From positions 1 through 5,450 of the forward strand of contig VBCZ01000158.1 of the NCBI GenBank assembly GCA_005889025.1: a DNA stretch of 5,450 bases, read 5' to 3'. Made by a program: the position numbers and the translations under genes. Position 1 is the first letter of the stretch; every line of letters begins with the position of its first letter. A model generated the notes under the pieces. The model saw nothing but the letters and a program-made list of their open reading frames with translations, was not told where the DNA came from and did not search any database. The DNA comes from Betaproteobacteria bacterium (GTDB lineage Bacteria > Pseudomonadota > Gammaproteobacteria > Burkholderiales > Casimicrobiaceae). Positions 1 to 5,349 of the stretch are shown in pieces.

Positions 1-1455
1 CCAGCCGTTCAACACCACGTCGTACGCCTTGGCGATAGTATGGGCAGGATCGCTTTCGAACAGGTCCTCGTGCCCGGCCTTCGGCGCGGTAAACGGATGA
101 TGCCGTGCCCCCCACGTTTTCTTCTGGTCGTCGTATTCGAACATCGGAAAATCGACGACCCACAGCGGGCGCCACCCGGGCTGAGCGAAGCCGCGCTCGT
201 GGCCGACCTTGGCCCGCAGCGCGCCGAGCGCATCGTCGGCGACTTTCTCGCGGTCCGCGACAAAAAAAATCAGGTCGCCGGTTTTTGCGCCGGTGCGCCC
301 GATGATAGTCGTCAAGACCTCGCGCGAAAGGAATTTGACGATGGGCGACTGCAGCCCTTCCTCGTTCGGCTTGGCGGCGTCGTTGACCTTGATGTACGCC
401 AGGCCTTTTGCGCCGTAGATAGAGACGAACGAGGTGTAGTCATCGATTTCCTTGCGCGAAAGCGCGCCGCCACCGGGCACGTTGAGCGCGGCGACGCGAC
501 CGCCCTCGGTGTCCGCCACGGCGCGAAACACCTTGAAGTCGACGCTCTTCATCAGATCGGTAAGCTCGGTGAGCTTGAGCGAGACGCGGAGGTCGGGCTT
601 ATCCGAACCGTAGTCGCGCATCGCCTCGGCATAGCTCATGACAGGAAACGGCGAGGGCAGCTCGACCCCGAGGGCATCGCGAAACATGGTGCGTATCAGA
701 CCTTCCATGAGCTCGCGGATCTCCACTTCCTCCAGGAACGAGGTTTCGACATCGATCTGCGTAAACTCGGGCTGCCGGTCGGCACGCAGGTCCTCGTCGC
801 GAAAACATTTCACGATCTGATAGTAGCGGTCGAATCCCGCCATCATCAGCATTTGCTTGAACAGCTGCGGCGACTGCGGCAGCGCATAGAACTGGCCGTG
901 ATGGATCCGCGACGGAACCAGGAACTCGCGCGCGCCCTCGGGGGTTGATTTGTAGAGCACCGGGGTTTCGATGTCGACGAAGCCGTGCGCGTCGAGATAC
1001 CGGCGCGCGCTCGAGGTCGCCTTGTGACGCAGGAGCAGGTTCTTCTGCATTGCCGGCCGGCGCAGATCGAGCACCCGGTGCTGCAGCCGGACGGTTTCTG
1101 AGATGTTCTCATCGTCGAGCTGGAACGGCGGCGTCAGCGATGCGTTCAGGATCTCGATTTCGTGGGCGAGAATCTCGATCTCGCCGCTGCCGAGGTCGGG
1201 GTTGATCGTTCCTTCGGGACGCAGTCTGACGACGCCCGTCGCCGCAATGACGAACTCGTGGCGCAGCTTCTCGGCGGTAGCGAAAGTCGCCGCCCGGTCC
1301 GGATCGCAGACAATCTGCACCAAGCCTTCCCGATCGCGAAGGTCGACGAAGATCACGCCGCCGTGATCGCGGCGCCGATGCACCCAGCCATAGACGCTAA
1401 CCGCCTGGCCGAGCAATTTGCGATCGATGCGGCCGCAGTAGTCGGTCCGTTTCAA
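1..1455 (-). CDS. aspS: Aspartyl-tRNA synthetase, bacterial type, C-terminus cut by the window edge
   Basis: This class II synthetase charges tRNA(Asp), and perhaps tRNA(Asn), with aspartate in the cytoplasm. The 485 residues present read without a stop. In order: an N-terminal OB-fold anticodon-binding domain (about 1-105, starting MKRTDYCG and containing GWVHRRRDHGGVIF), motif 1 region (about 159-177, DIETP...TPEGAR), QSPQ at 194-197, motif 2 (FRDEDLRADRQPEF from 218), the bacterial GAD insertion (about 285-420, with YGAKGLAYIKVN at 347-358) and the HHPFT segment near 452. The last residues, AYDVVLNGW, come just before the GGGS stretch of known enzymes. The family is usually about 590-600 residues, so roughly 110 are missing here, including motif 3. 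The start is TTG at 1455: an in-frame TGA lies 21 bases upstream, there is no ATG between, and a good Shine-Dalgarno precedes it. His31 and Gly82 (RPEG) match what I recall of non-discriminating AspRS. It is the third gene of the cluster with fmdB and DUF502. Confidence 0.97.
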   Translation of the reverse strand, partial: MKRTDYCGRIDRKLLGQAVSVYGWVHRRRDHGGVIFVDLRDREGLVQIVCDPDRAATFATAEKLRHEFVIAATGVVRLRPEGTINPDLGSGEIEILAHEIEILNASLTPPFQLDDENISETVRLQHRVLDLRRPAMQKNLLLRHKATSSARRYLDAHGFVDIETPVLYKSTPEGAREFLVPSRIHHGQFYALPQSPQLFKQMLMMAGFDRYYQIVKCFRDEDLRADRQPEFTQIDVETSFLEEVEIRELMEGLIRTMFRDALGVELPSPFPVMSYAEAMRDYGSDKPDLRVSLKLTELTDLMKSVDFKVFRAVADTEGGRVAALNVPGGGALSRKEIDDYTSFVSIYGAKGLAYIKVNDAAKPNEEGLQSPIVKFLSREVLTTIIGRTGAKTGDLIFFVADREKVADDALGALRAKVGHERGFAQPGWRPLWVVDFPMFEYDDQKKTWGARHHPFTAPKAGHEDLFESDPAHTIAKAYDVVLNGW

Positions 1456-1461
1456 GTTTTT

Positions 1462-1467
1462 CTCCCT
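1462..1467 (-). promoter_or_regulatory. Ribosome binding site of aspS that fixes a TTG start
   Basis: AGGGAG on the minus strand lies 6 bases before TTG at 1455-1453. It is the only in-frame start candidate after the upstream TGA stop, and the protein then begins with the expected Tyr-Cys-Gly of bacterial AspRS. Confidence 0.8.
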
Positions 1468-1470
1468 GGC

Positions 1471-1512
1471 GGGTCATCCTGCGCCCAATGAGGGTCTGCT
1501 CTGCGCCAATGA
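1471..1512. repeat. Imperfect 21-base tandem duplication in the aspS leader
   Basis: Two adjacent 21-base units (1471-1491 and 1492-1512) both begin GGGTC and end CCAATGA on the plus strand, with a common TGCGCC core shifted by one base. The duplication lies just upstream of the aspS Shine-Dalgarno, between DUF502 and aspS. It may be a chance or old slippage duplication; no function is shown. Confidence 0.4.
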
Positions 1513-1558
1513 ACGCGCCTGTTCTTGGGCATGCTCTTGCTTGCAGATGCGGGTGAAG

Positions 1559-1577
1559 CGCCGCGATCTTCGCGGCG
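1559..1577 (-). other. GC-rich hairpin between DUF502 and aspS
   Basis: A perfect 8-bp stem (CGCCGCGA pairs with TCGCGGCG) with a 3-base loop, 22 bases after the DUF502 stop on the minus strand. No T tract follows, so it is not a canonical intrinsic terminator. It could be an mRNA processing or stabilising stem inside a DUF502-aspS transcript, or a weak attenuator ahead of aspS. The structure is seen; the role is inferred. Confidence 0.4.
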
Positions 1578-1598
1578 GTCACGATGCCTGCCGCCCGG

Positions 1599-2249
1599 TC
1601 AATTTCGGTGATCGAGAACCGACTCGGCAGGCGGCGTGACGCGCGCGATGCTTGGTGTGCGCGGCTTCGGCGCAACGACGCCCATCGAGATGATGTACTT
1701 GGGGGCCTCGTCGACGGTCATGTCGAGCTCGTGGACGCGCGATCGAGGCAGCATCAGGAAAAACCCCGACGTTGGATTCGGCGTCGTCGGAACATAGACA
1801 CTGACGTGCTCACCCGCGAGACGCCCTGCGACCGATACGGCCGGAAATCCCGTCTGGAATGCGATTGTCCAGCATCCCGGATAGGGATACTCGACAAGCA
1901 GCGCCTTGCGAAAAGCATTTCCCGTGTCCGAGAGCAGAGTGTCGCTGACTTGCTTTACGCTCGAGTAAATAGATTTGACCACGGGAATCCGGCCCAGCAC
2001 CGATTCCCAAACACGGATCAGGCGCGCGCCGAAGAAATTGGCGGCGAGCACGCCGGTCAGAAAAAGAATTGCAAAGCTCAACAACACGCCCAGGCCGGGA
2101 ATATGGAAGCCTACGATGGCTTCCGGGCGCGCACCTTCCGGAAGCAAGAGCAGCGTCTGATCGAGCGCCGAGACCAGCGCGTGCAATACCCAGATCGTGA
2201 TGCCTAAAGGCACCCAGACCAGGAGTCCCGCAATCAGATAACGCTTCAT
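1599..2249 (-). CDS. DUF502 (COG2928) family inner-membrane protein
   Basis: A 216-residue membrane protein of unknown function. Two hydrophobic segments are visible: residues about 4-29 (starting RYLIAGLLVWVPLGITIWV, the conserved VPLGIT helix of the family) and about 50-79. These are followed by the family signature RIPVVKSIYSSVKQV (87-101) and a soluble C-terminal part with YVPTTPNPTSGFF (152-164) and a VDEAPKYIISMGVV stretch. Length is normal for the family; the Pro/Arg-rich last 25 residues look poorly conserved. The ATG at 2249 lies 23 bases after the fmdB stop with no clear Shine-Dalgarno, so translation may be coupled to fmdB. The fmdB-DUF502-aspS order is, from memory, common in betaproteobacteria. 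Bacterial members have no established reaction, and none is proposed here. Confidence 0.93.
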   Translation of the reverse strand: MKRYLIAGLLVWVPLGITIWVLHALVSALDQTLLLLPEGARPEAIVGFHIPGLGVLLSFAILFLTGVLAANFFGARLIRVWESVLGRIPVVKSIYSSVKQVSDTLLSDTGNAFRKALLVEYPYPGCWTIAFQTGFPAVSVAGRLAGEHVSVYVPTTPNPTSGFFLMLPRSRVHELDMTVDEAPKYIISMGVVAPKPRTPSIARVTPPAESVLDHRN

Positions 2250-2272
2250 CGCATGGAAGGACGGTACCCGCG

Positions 2273-2632
2273 CTAGCTTTCGGCCGGCGTCGTGCTCGAC
2301 GATGCCGCCGCCGGAGCTTCGCTTTTGGGCTTGGCTTCGCCCGACGTCGCGGTGGCGGGCGCCGCTGCGGGTTTGGCGTCCCCGCCTTCGGTCTTAGCCT
2401 CGGATTTGGACTCGGATTTCGCCTCCTGCTTCGCCGTGGGCTTGGCGCCGGAATTCTTGAAATCGGTTGCGTACCACCCGCTTCCCTTGAGCTGGAAGCC
2501 GGCCGCGGACATGAGCTTCGTCAACGCATTCTTACCGCACTTCGGACAGGTGCGCAGCGGGGCCTCGGACAGTTTCTGCAGCGCTTCGAGCTCGTGCTTG
2601 CAGGCGGCACAACGATATTCGTAGATCGGCAT
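2273..2632 (-). CDS. FmdB-family zinc-ribbon protein with a low-complexity C-terminal tail
   Basis: A 119-residue protein. Residues 1-42 form the FmdB/CxxC_CxxC_SSSS-type zinc ribbon: MPIYEYRCAACKHE with Cys8 and Cys11, then CPKCG with Cys29 and Cys32, four probable zinc ligands. The family's GFQLKGSGWYATDFK segment follows at 45-59. From about residue 63 the tail is almost only Ala, Lys, Glu, Ser, Pro and Thr and is probably disordered. The family is named after a proposed regulator of the formamidase operon in Methylophilus, but most members are uncharacterised, so 'transcriptional regulator' would be an overstatement. This is the first gene of the minus-strand cluster. The ATG at 2632 begins the conserved MPIYEYRC; only a weak GAGA lies 8 bases upstream. 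A TATAAT sits about 50 bases upstream. Confidence 0.93.
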   Translation of the reverse strand: MPIYEYRCAACKHELEALQKLSEAPLRTCPKCGKNALTKLMSAAGFQLKGSGWYATDFKNSGAKPTAKQEAKSESKSEAKTEGGDAKPAAAPATATSGEAKPKSEAPAAASSSTTPAES

Positions 2633-2680
2633 GGAAATTGTCTCGACTTGCGTCGCGAAAGGTTTGATATGAAAGAGCTA

Positions 2681-2686
2681 ATTATA
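2681..2686 (-). promoter_or_regulatory. Candidate -10 box for the fmdB-DUF502-aspS cluster
   Basis: A perfect TATAAT on the minus strand, in a short AT-rich patch of the otherwise GC-rich divergent intergenic region. Transcription would begin near 2674, leaving a leader of about 40 bases before the fmdB ATG. No good -35 hexamer lies 16-18 bases upstream, and the match to an extended -10 is poor, so it may depend on an activator or be fortuitous. No comparably convincing promoter was seen for the plus-strand nfeD side. Confidence 0.4.
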
Positions 2687-2784
2687 TCGCAATGTCGGGT
2701 CAGCCCGGGGTCCGGACAAGGGTCGCGCGGCGATTTTTCGACGCTGCCCGGCATTCGCGATTCCTTGTTATGCTTCGCCGGCGC

Positions 2785-2790
2785 GGAGGG
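2785..2790 (+). promoter_or_regulatory. Ribosome binding site of the NfeD-family gene
   Basis: GGAGGG lies 10 bases before the ATG at 2801. It decides between this start and an upstream in-frame ATG at 2594, which would overlap fmdB and add 69 residues unlike any NfeD protein. Confidence 0.65.
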
Positions 2791-2800
2791 CTTTTCGCCG

Positions 2801-3250
2801 ATGAGCACTTACTTGATGTGGTGGATCGCCGCGGCGGCCTTGGTAGCCGCGGAGCTGCTGACGGGCACGCTCTATTTGCTGGTGATCGGCCTCGCCCTCG
2901 CCTGTGCCGGGATCGCTGCGCTGAGCGGGGCGGGAGCGACGCTGCAATGGCTGACCGCAGGCGTGCTTGGCATTGCCGGCATGATGCTGCTGCAGCGGTG
3001 GAAACGCCGCTTGAGCGCCGCTACACCCGCCCAGCCCAATCTCGATATCGGACAGATGGTCCGCGTTCAAAGCTGGGGCCCGGGCGGCACGGCGCGCGTC
3101 GCGTACCGGGGCAGCACATGGGATGCCGAGCTTGCATCCGCGTCTACACCGCGAACCGAGACCATGTACATCGTTGGCACGCGCGGCTCGGTGCTCATTC
3201 TCTCCGATCGCCGGCCCGGCGAGCCGCAAGTCGCTTCCGAGAGCCTCTAA
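2801..3250 (+). CDS. NfeD-family membrane protein, partner of the downstream SPFH protein
   Basis: A 149-residue protein of the short NfeD class (YbbJ type), without the N-terminal ClpP-like protease domain of long NfeD proteins. Residues about 5-41 and 46-64 are strongly hydrophobic, giving two or three membrane helices, followed by a positive WKRR stretch at 67-70 that probably faces the cytoplasm. Residues about 81-140 form the C-terminal NfeD OB-like domain, with IGQMVRV (83-89), GGTARVAYRGSTWDAE (95-110) and the closing GTRGSVLIL strand. The first hydrophobic helix, MSTYLMWWIAAAALV, begins right at the chosen start. Its stop lies 16 bases before the SPFH start, so the two are almost certainly co-transcribed. 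NfeD proteins are thought to help assemble or anchor stomatin-like proteins; enzymatic activity is not expected. Confidence 0.9.
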   Translation: MSTYLMWWIAAAALVAAELLTGTLYLLVIGLALACAGIAALSGAGATLQWLTAGVLGIAGMMLLQRWKRRLSAATPAQPNLDIGQMVRVQSWGPGGTARVAYRGSTWDAELASASTPRTETMYIVGTRGSVLILSDRRPGEPQVASESL

Positions 3251-3253
3251 CAT

Positions 3254-3257
3254 GGAG
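3254..3257 (+). promoter_or_regulatory. Ribosome binding site favouring the 3267 start of the SPFH gene
   Basis: GGAG lies 9 bases before the ATG at 3267. An ATG at 3252 is also in frame but has only a weak GAGAG eight bases upstream, and it would make this GGAG part of its own second codon. Confidence 0.5.
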
Positions 3258-3266
3258 TCCGCGACA

Positions 3267-4187
3267 ATGATGGGATCATCGATCGTCACGCTGGCGCTAT
3301 TCATCGTCGCGGTTATCGTCGTCATCCAGGCGATTCGCGTCGTGCCGCAACAGCATGCGCTTGTCGTCGAGCGCCTGGGGCGCTTCCACGCAGTGCTTGC
3401 GCCCGGGTTGAATTTTGTCATCCCGTTTGTCGATCGTGTGGCCTACCGCCACGACCTTCGCGAAATACCTTTCGACGTTCCAAGCCAGATCTGCATCACC
3501 AAGGACAACACCCAGCTTCAGGTCGACGGCATCCTCTATTTTCAGGTGACGGACCCCCGGCTCGCGTCGTACGGATCGAGCAATTTCATGATAGCGATCA
3601 CCCAGCTTGCGCAAACTACGTTGCGCAGCGTGATCGGCAAGATGGAGCTCGACCGCACGTTCGAGGAGCGCGACCACATCAACGGTCTGGTGGTGGCGGC
3701 GCTCGATCAGGCAGCGGCGAACTGGGGTGTCAAAGTGCTTCGCTACGAAATCAAGGATCTGACGCCGCCCAAGGAAATCCTTCATGCGATGCAGGCGCAG
3801 ATCACCGCCGAGCGGGAAAAGCGCGCGGTGATCGCGACGTCGGAAGGCCGGCAGCAGGAACAGATCAATCTCGCCGCCGGTGCGCGCGCCGCGGCAATTG
3901 CGCAGTCAGAAGGCGTCAAGCAGGCCGAGATCAATACGGCGCAAGGACAGGCCGCGGCGATCCTTTCGATCGCGGAGGCGAACGCCAAGGCGATCAAGCA
4001 GGTGGCCGAGGCGATCAATTCGCCAGGCGGGATCAACGCGGTGAATCTCAAGGTGGCCGAGCAATATGTCGCCGCCTTCTCCAACCTTGCCAAGACCAGC
4101 AACACGCTCATCGTTCCGTCCAACCTGTCCGACCTGGCGGGGCTGGTGTCGACCGCGACCACGGTGTTCAAGGCGCAGGAAAGGTAA
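3267..4187 (+). CDS. qmcA: QmcA-like stomatin/prohibitin (SPFH, Band 7) membrane protein
   Basis: A 306-residue SPFH protein, almost the length of E. coli QmcA (about 305). An N-terminal membrane helix (about 5-23) is followed by the Band 7 domain (about 25-180): VVPQQHALVVERLGRF, then APGLNFVIPFVDRV, the ISKDN-like ITKDN (77-81), an LRSVIGKMELD segment (119-129), a RDHIN motif (135-139), and WGVKVLRYEIKDLTPP (153-168). Residues about 169-258 are a long Ala/Glu/Gln/Lys-rich coiled coil with repeats of the form AEGxxQAEI, as in QmcA. A conserved AVNLKVAEQYVAAF segment and a short tail complete it. Such proteins form large membrane-bound cages or scaffolds for membrane microdomains and proteases such as FtsH; this role is from the family, not seen here. 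It is paired with NfeD upstream. In-frame ATGs at 3252 and 3270 are alternative starts. The symbol rests on remembered similarity. Confidence 0.94.
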   Translation: MMGSSIVTLALFIVAVIVVIQAIRVVPQQHALVVERLGRFHAVLAPGLNFVIPFVDRVAYRHDLREIPFDVPSQICITKDNTQLQVDGILYFQVTDPRLASYGSSNFMIAITQLAQTTLRSVIGKMELDRTFEERDHINGLVVAALDQAAANWGVKVLRYEIKDLTPPKEILHAMQAQITAEREKRAVIATSEGRQQEQINLAAGARAAAIAQSEGVKQAEINTAQGQAAAILSIAEANAKAIKQVAEAINSPGGINAVNLKVAEQYVAAFSNLAKTSNTLIVPSNLSDLAGLVSTATTVFKAQER

Positions 4188-4239
4188 GCTCGCGAACATA
4201 GAGCGGCTCCCTGAACATTCCCTTTTAACTTCACGAGCC

Positions 4240-5007
4240 ATGGAAATAAAAGGCAAGGCTTTTCTGGTCACGGGCGCAGCATCGGGGCTGGGCGCCGGCA
4301 CGGCACGCATGATCGTGGCCAACGGCGGCAAAATCATGGTCGCCGATCTCAACGAAGCCGCGGGCAACGCACTTGCGACCGAGCTCGGCCAGGCAGCGCG
4401 ATTCGCCCGGACCGATGTCGCCGACGAAGCAAGCGGCCGGGCTGCCGTGGACGTAACCGTAAAAGCCTTCGGCGCCATCCACGGACTGATCAACTGCGCC
4501 GGCATCGCAATCGGGGAAAGGGTGGTCGGAAAGGAGGGACCGCACAGCCTCGCGAGCTTCGTGCGGGTCATCAATGTCAATCTCGTAGGCACGTTCAACA
4601 TGACGCGGCTCGCGGCGGAGGCGATGACGCGCAACGCGCCTACCCCCGGAGGCGAGCGCGGCGTGATCGTATTTACCGCCTCGGTTGCCGCGTTCGACGG
4701 TCAGATCGGGCAGCCGGCGTACAGCGCGTCCAAGGGCGGCGTCGCGGCGATGACGCTGCCGGTCGCTCGCGAGCTCGCCCGCCATGGCATACGTGTGATG
4801 ACGATCGCGCCGGGAATCTTCGAAACACCGATGCTTGCGAGCATGCCTGCCGAGGTGCAGGCCTCGCTCGGGAAGATGGTTCCGTTTCCGCCGCGGCTCG
4901 GGCGTCCCGACGAGTATGCGACGCTTGTCGGCGAGATCATTCGAAACGAAATGCTCAACGGCGAGACGATCCGGCTCGACGGCGCGATCCGAATGCAGCC
5001 GAAGTAG
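4240..5007 (+). CDS. Short-chain dehydrogenase, HSD10-like type II 3-hydroxyacyl-CoA dehydrogenase
   Basis: A full-length 255-residue classical SDR. The Rossmann cofactor motif TGAASGLG is at 11-18; Asp36 ends the second strand and points to NAD(H) rather than NADP(H). NCAG is at 85-88. The catalytic residues are Asn114 (NVNLVG), Ser148, Tyr161 and Lys165 (YSASK). The segments TASVAAFDGQIGQPAYSASKGG, MTLPVAREL, IRVMTIAPGIFETPML and the C-terminal LNGETIRLDGAIRMQP closely match human HSD10 and bacterial relatives, which oxidise 3-hydroxyacyl-CoA, including 3-hydroxy-2-methylbutyryl-CoA of isoleucine breakdown. The reaction is therefore a family-based inference; the exact substrate is not determined. 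The ATG at 4240 starts just before the first strand and has no clear Shine-Dalgarno. It lies 52 bases after the SPFH stop on the same strand, so it may share readthrough transcription but has no evident functional link to it. Confidence 0.93.
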   Translation: MEIKGKAFLVTGAASGLGAGTARMIVANGGKIMVADLNEAAGNALATELGQAARFARTDVADEASGRAAVDVTVKAFGAIHGLINCAGIAIGERVVGKEGPHSLASFVRVINVNLVGTFNMTRLAAEAMTRNAPTPGGERGVIVFTASVAAFDGQIGQPAYSASKGGVAAMTLPVARELARHGIRVMTIAPGIFETPMLASMPAEVQASLGKMVPFPPRLGRPDEYATLVGEIIRNEMLNGETIRLDGAIRMQPK

Positions 5008-5024
5008 CCGCGCGAGCCACCCGG

Positions 5025-5040
5025 CGCGGGGCCCCCCGCG
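5025..5040 (+). terminator. Possible GC hairpin terminator after the dehydrogenase
   Basis: CGCGGGG (5025-5031) can pair with CCCCGCG (5034-5040), 17 bases after the stop. The two-base gap means the inner pairs would open into a larger loop. A competing stem, CCCGC-GAA-GCGGG, occupies 5035-5047. No T run follows either, so this is at best a weak or Rho-assisted 3' end. Confidence 0.3.
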
Positions 5041-5123
5041 AAGCGGGATCGACGGGGAATTGCGAGTCGCGGCATGAGGCCGACACGCGCATCTCTAAAT
5101 TCTGCGATGACCGTTCGGAGGCC

Positions 5124-5215
5124 GAGGCGCGATAATCCGGCCGCGGGCTTGAAGGCGAACCCATGCGGATAAATCCGCACCTACATCGCGCCGGATCAGC
5201 GCAAGACTCGCCGCG
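5124..5215 (-). repeat. REPIN-like composite repeat, copy 1
   Basis: The best-preserved part is a perfect inverted repeat at 5164-5179: TGCGGAT, AA, ATCCGCA. Read on the minus strand it is headed by GTAGG (5184-5180), like the GTAG-headed hairpins of REP elements mobilised by RAYT transposases. To its left, GATAATCCGG (5131-5140) looks like a decayed second REP in the opposite orientation. To its right is a shared tail, CGCCGGATCAGCGCAAG. About 75-80% of bases match copy 2 by eye, allowing small gaps. No RAYT gene is in the window. Confidence 0.6.
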
Positions 5216-5253
5216 CTTATCGCGACGGAAAAACAACCAGCATCCATCCAACG

Positions 5254-5271
5254 TGCAATCGATAGATTGCA
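5254..5271. other. Perfect 7-bp hairpin with GATA loop
   Basis: TGCAATC (5254-5260) pairs with GATTGCA (5265-5271) around GATA. It sits between the two REPIN-like copies. TTTTT occurs only 14 bases later, too far for a normal intrinsic terminator. Function unknown; it could be chance. Confidence 0.3.
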
Positions 5272-5349
5272 GAAACTTCAATCCCTTTTTCGGCGCATTC
5301 GCCGCTTCCCTCGAGCACTCTTCTGAGCAAGTCGGTTAAAGGCAGGTAT

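Noticed and set aside
40..948. 302-codon plus-strand open frame opposite aspS
   Set aside because: It lies fully antisense to a clearly real AspRS; its long Arg/Asp/Leu-rich translation matches no family and results from GC-rich codon use on the other strand.
1584..2207. 207-codon plus-strand open frame
   Set aside because: Antisense to the well-supported DUF502 gene; composition is Arg- and Gln-rich with no domain.
2594..2800. N-terminal extension of the NfeD protein from an ATG at 2594
   Set aside because: It would overlap fmdB and add 69 non-hydrophobic residues; the GGAGGG before 2801 and the hydrophobic start fit the family.
3123..3266. N-terminal extension of the SPFH protein from 3123
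   Set aside because: It overlaps the NfeD coding region in another frame and adds residues absent from QmcA-like proteins.
4066..4239. N-terminal extension of the dehydrogenase from 4066
   Set aside because: It overlaps the SPFH gene's 3' end out of frame; classical SDRs begin a few residues before the TGxxxGxG strand, as at 4240.
3906..4634. 242-codon minus-strand open frame
   Set aside because: Antisense to the SPFH and dehydrogenase genes and spans their gap; no recognisable motif.
4955..5281. 108-codon minus-strand open frame in the right-hand non-coding part
   Set aside because: It overlaps the dehydrogenase end, runs across REPIN-like copy 1, is rich in Arg and Ser, and shows no domain or convincing ribosome binding site.
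5285..5304. Intrinsic terminator formed by TTTTT and the CGGCG-CATT-CGCCG stem
   Set aside because: The T run precedes the stem on the plus strand, and on the minus strand the stem is followed by A bases, so neither direction fits.
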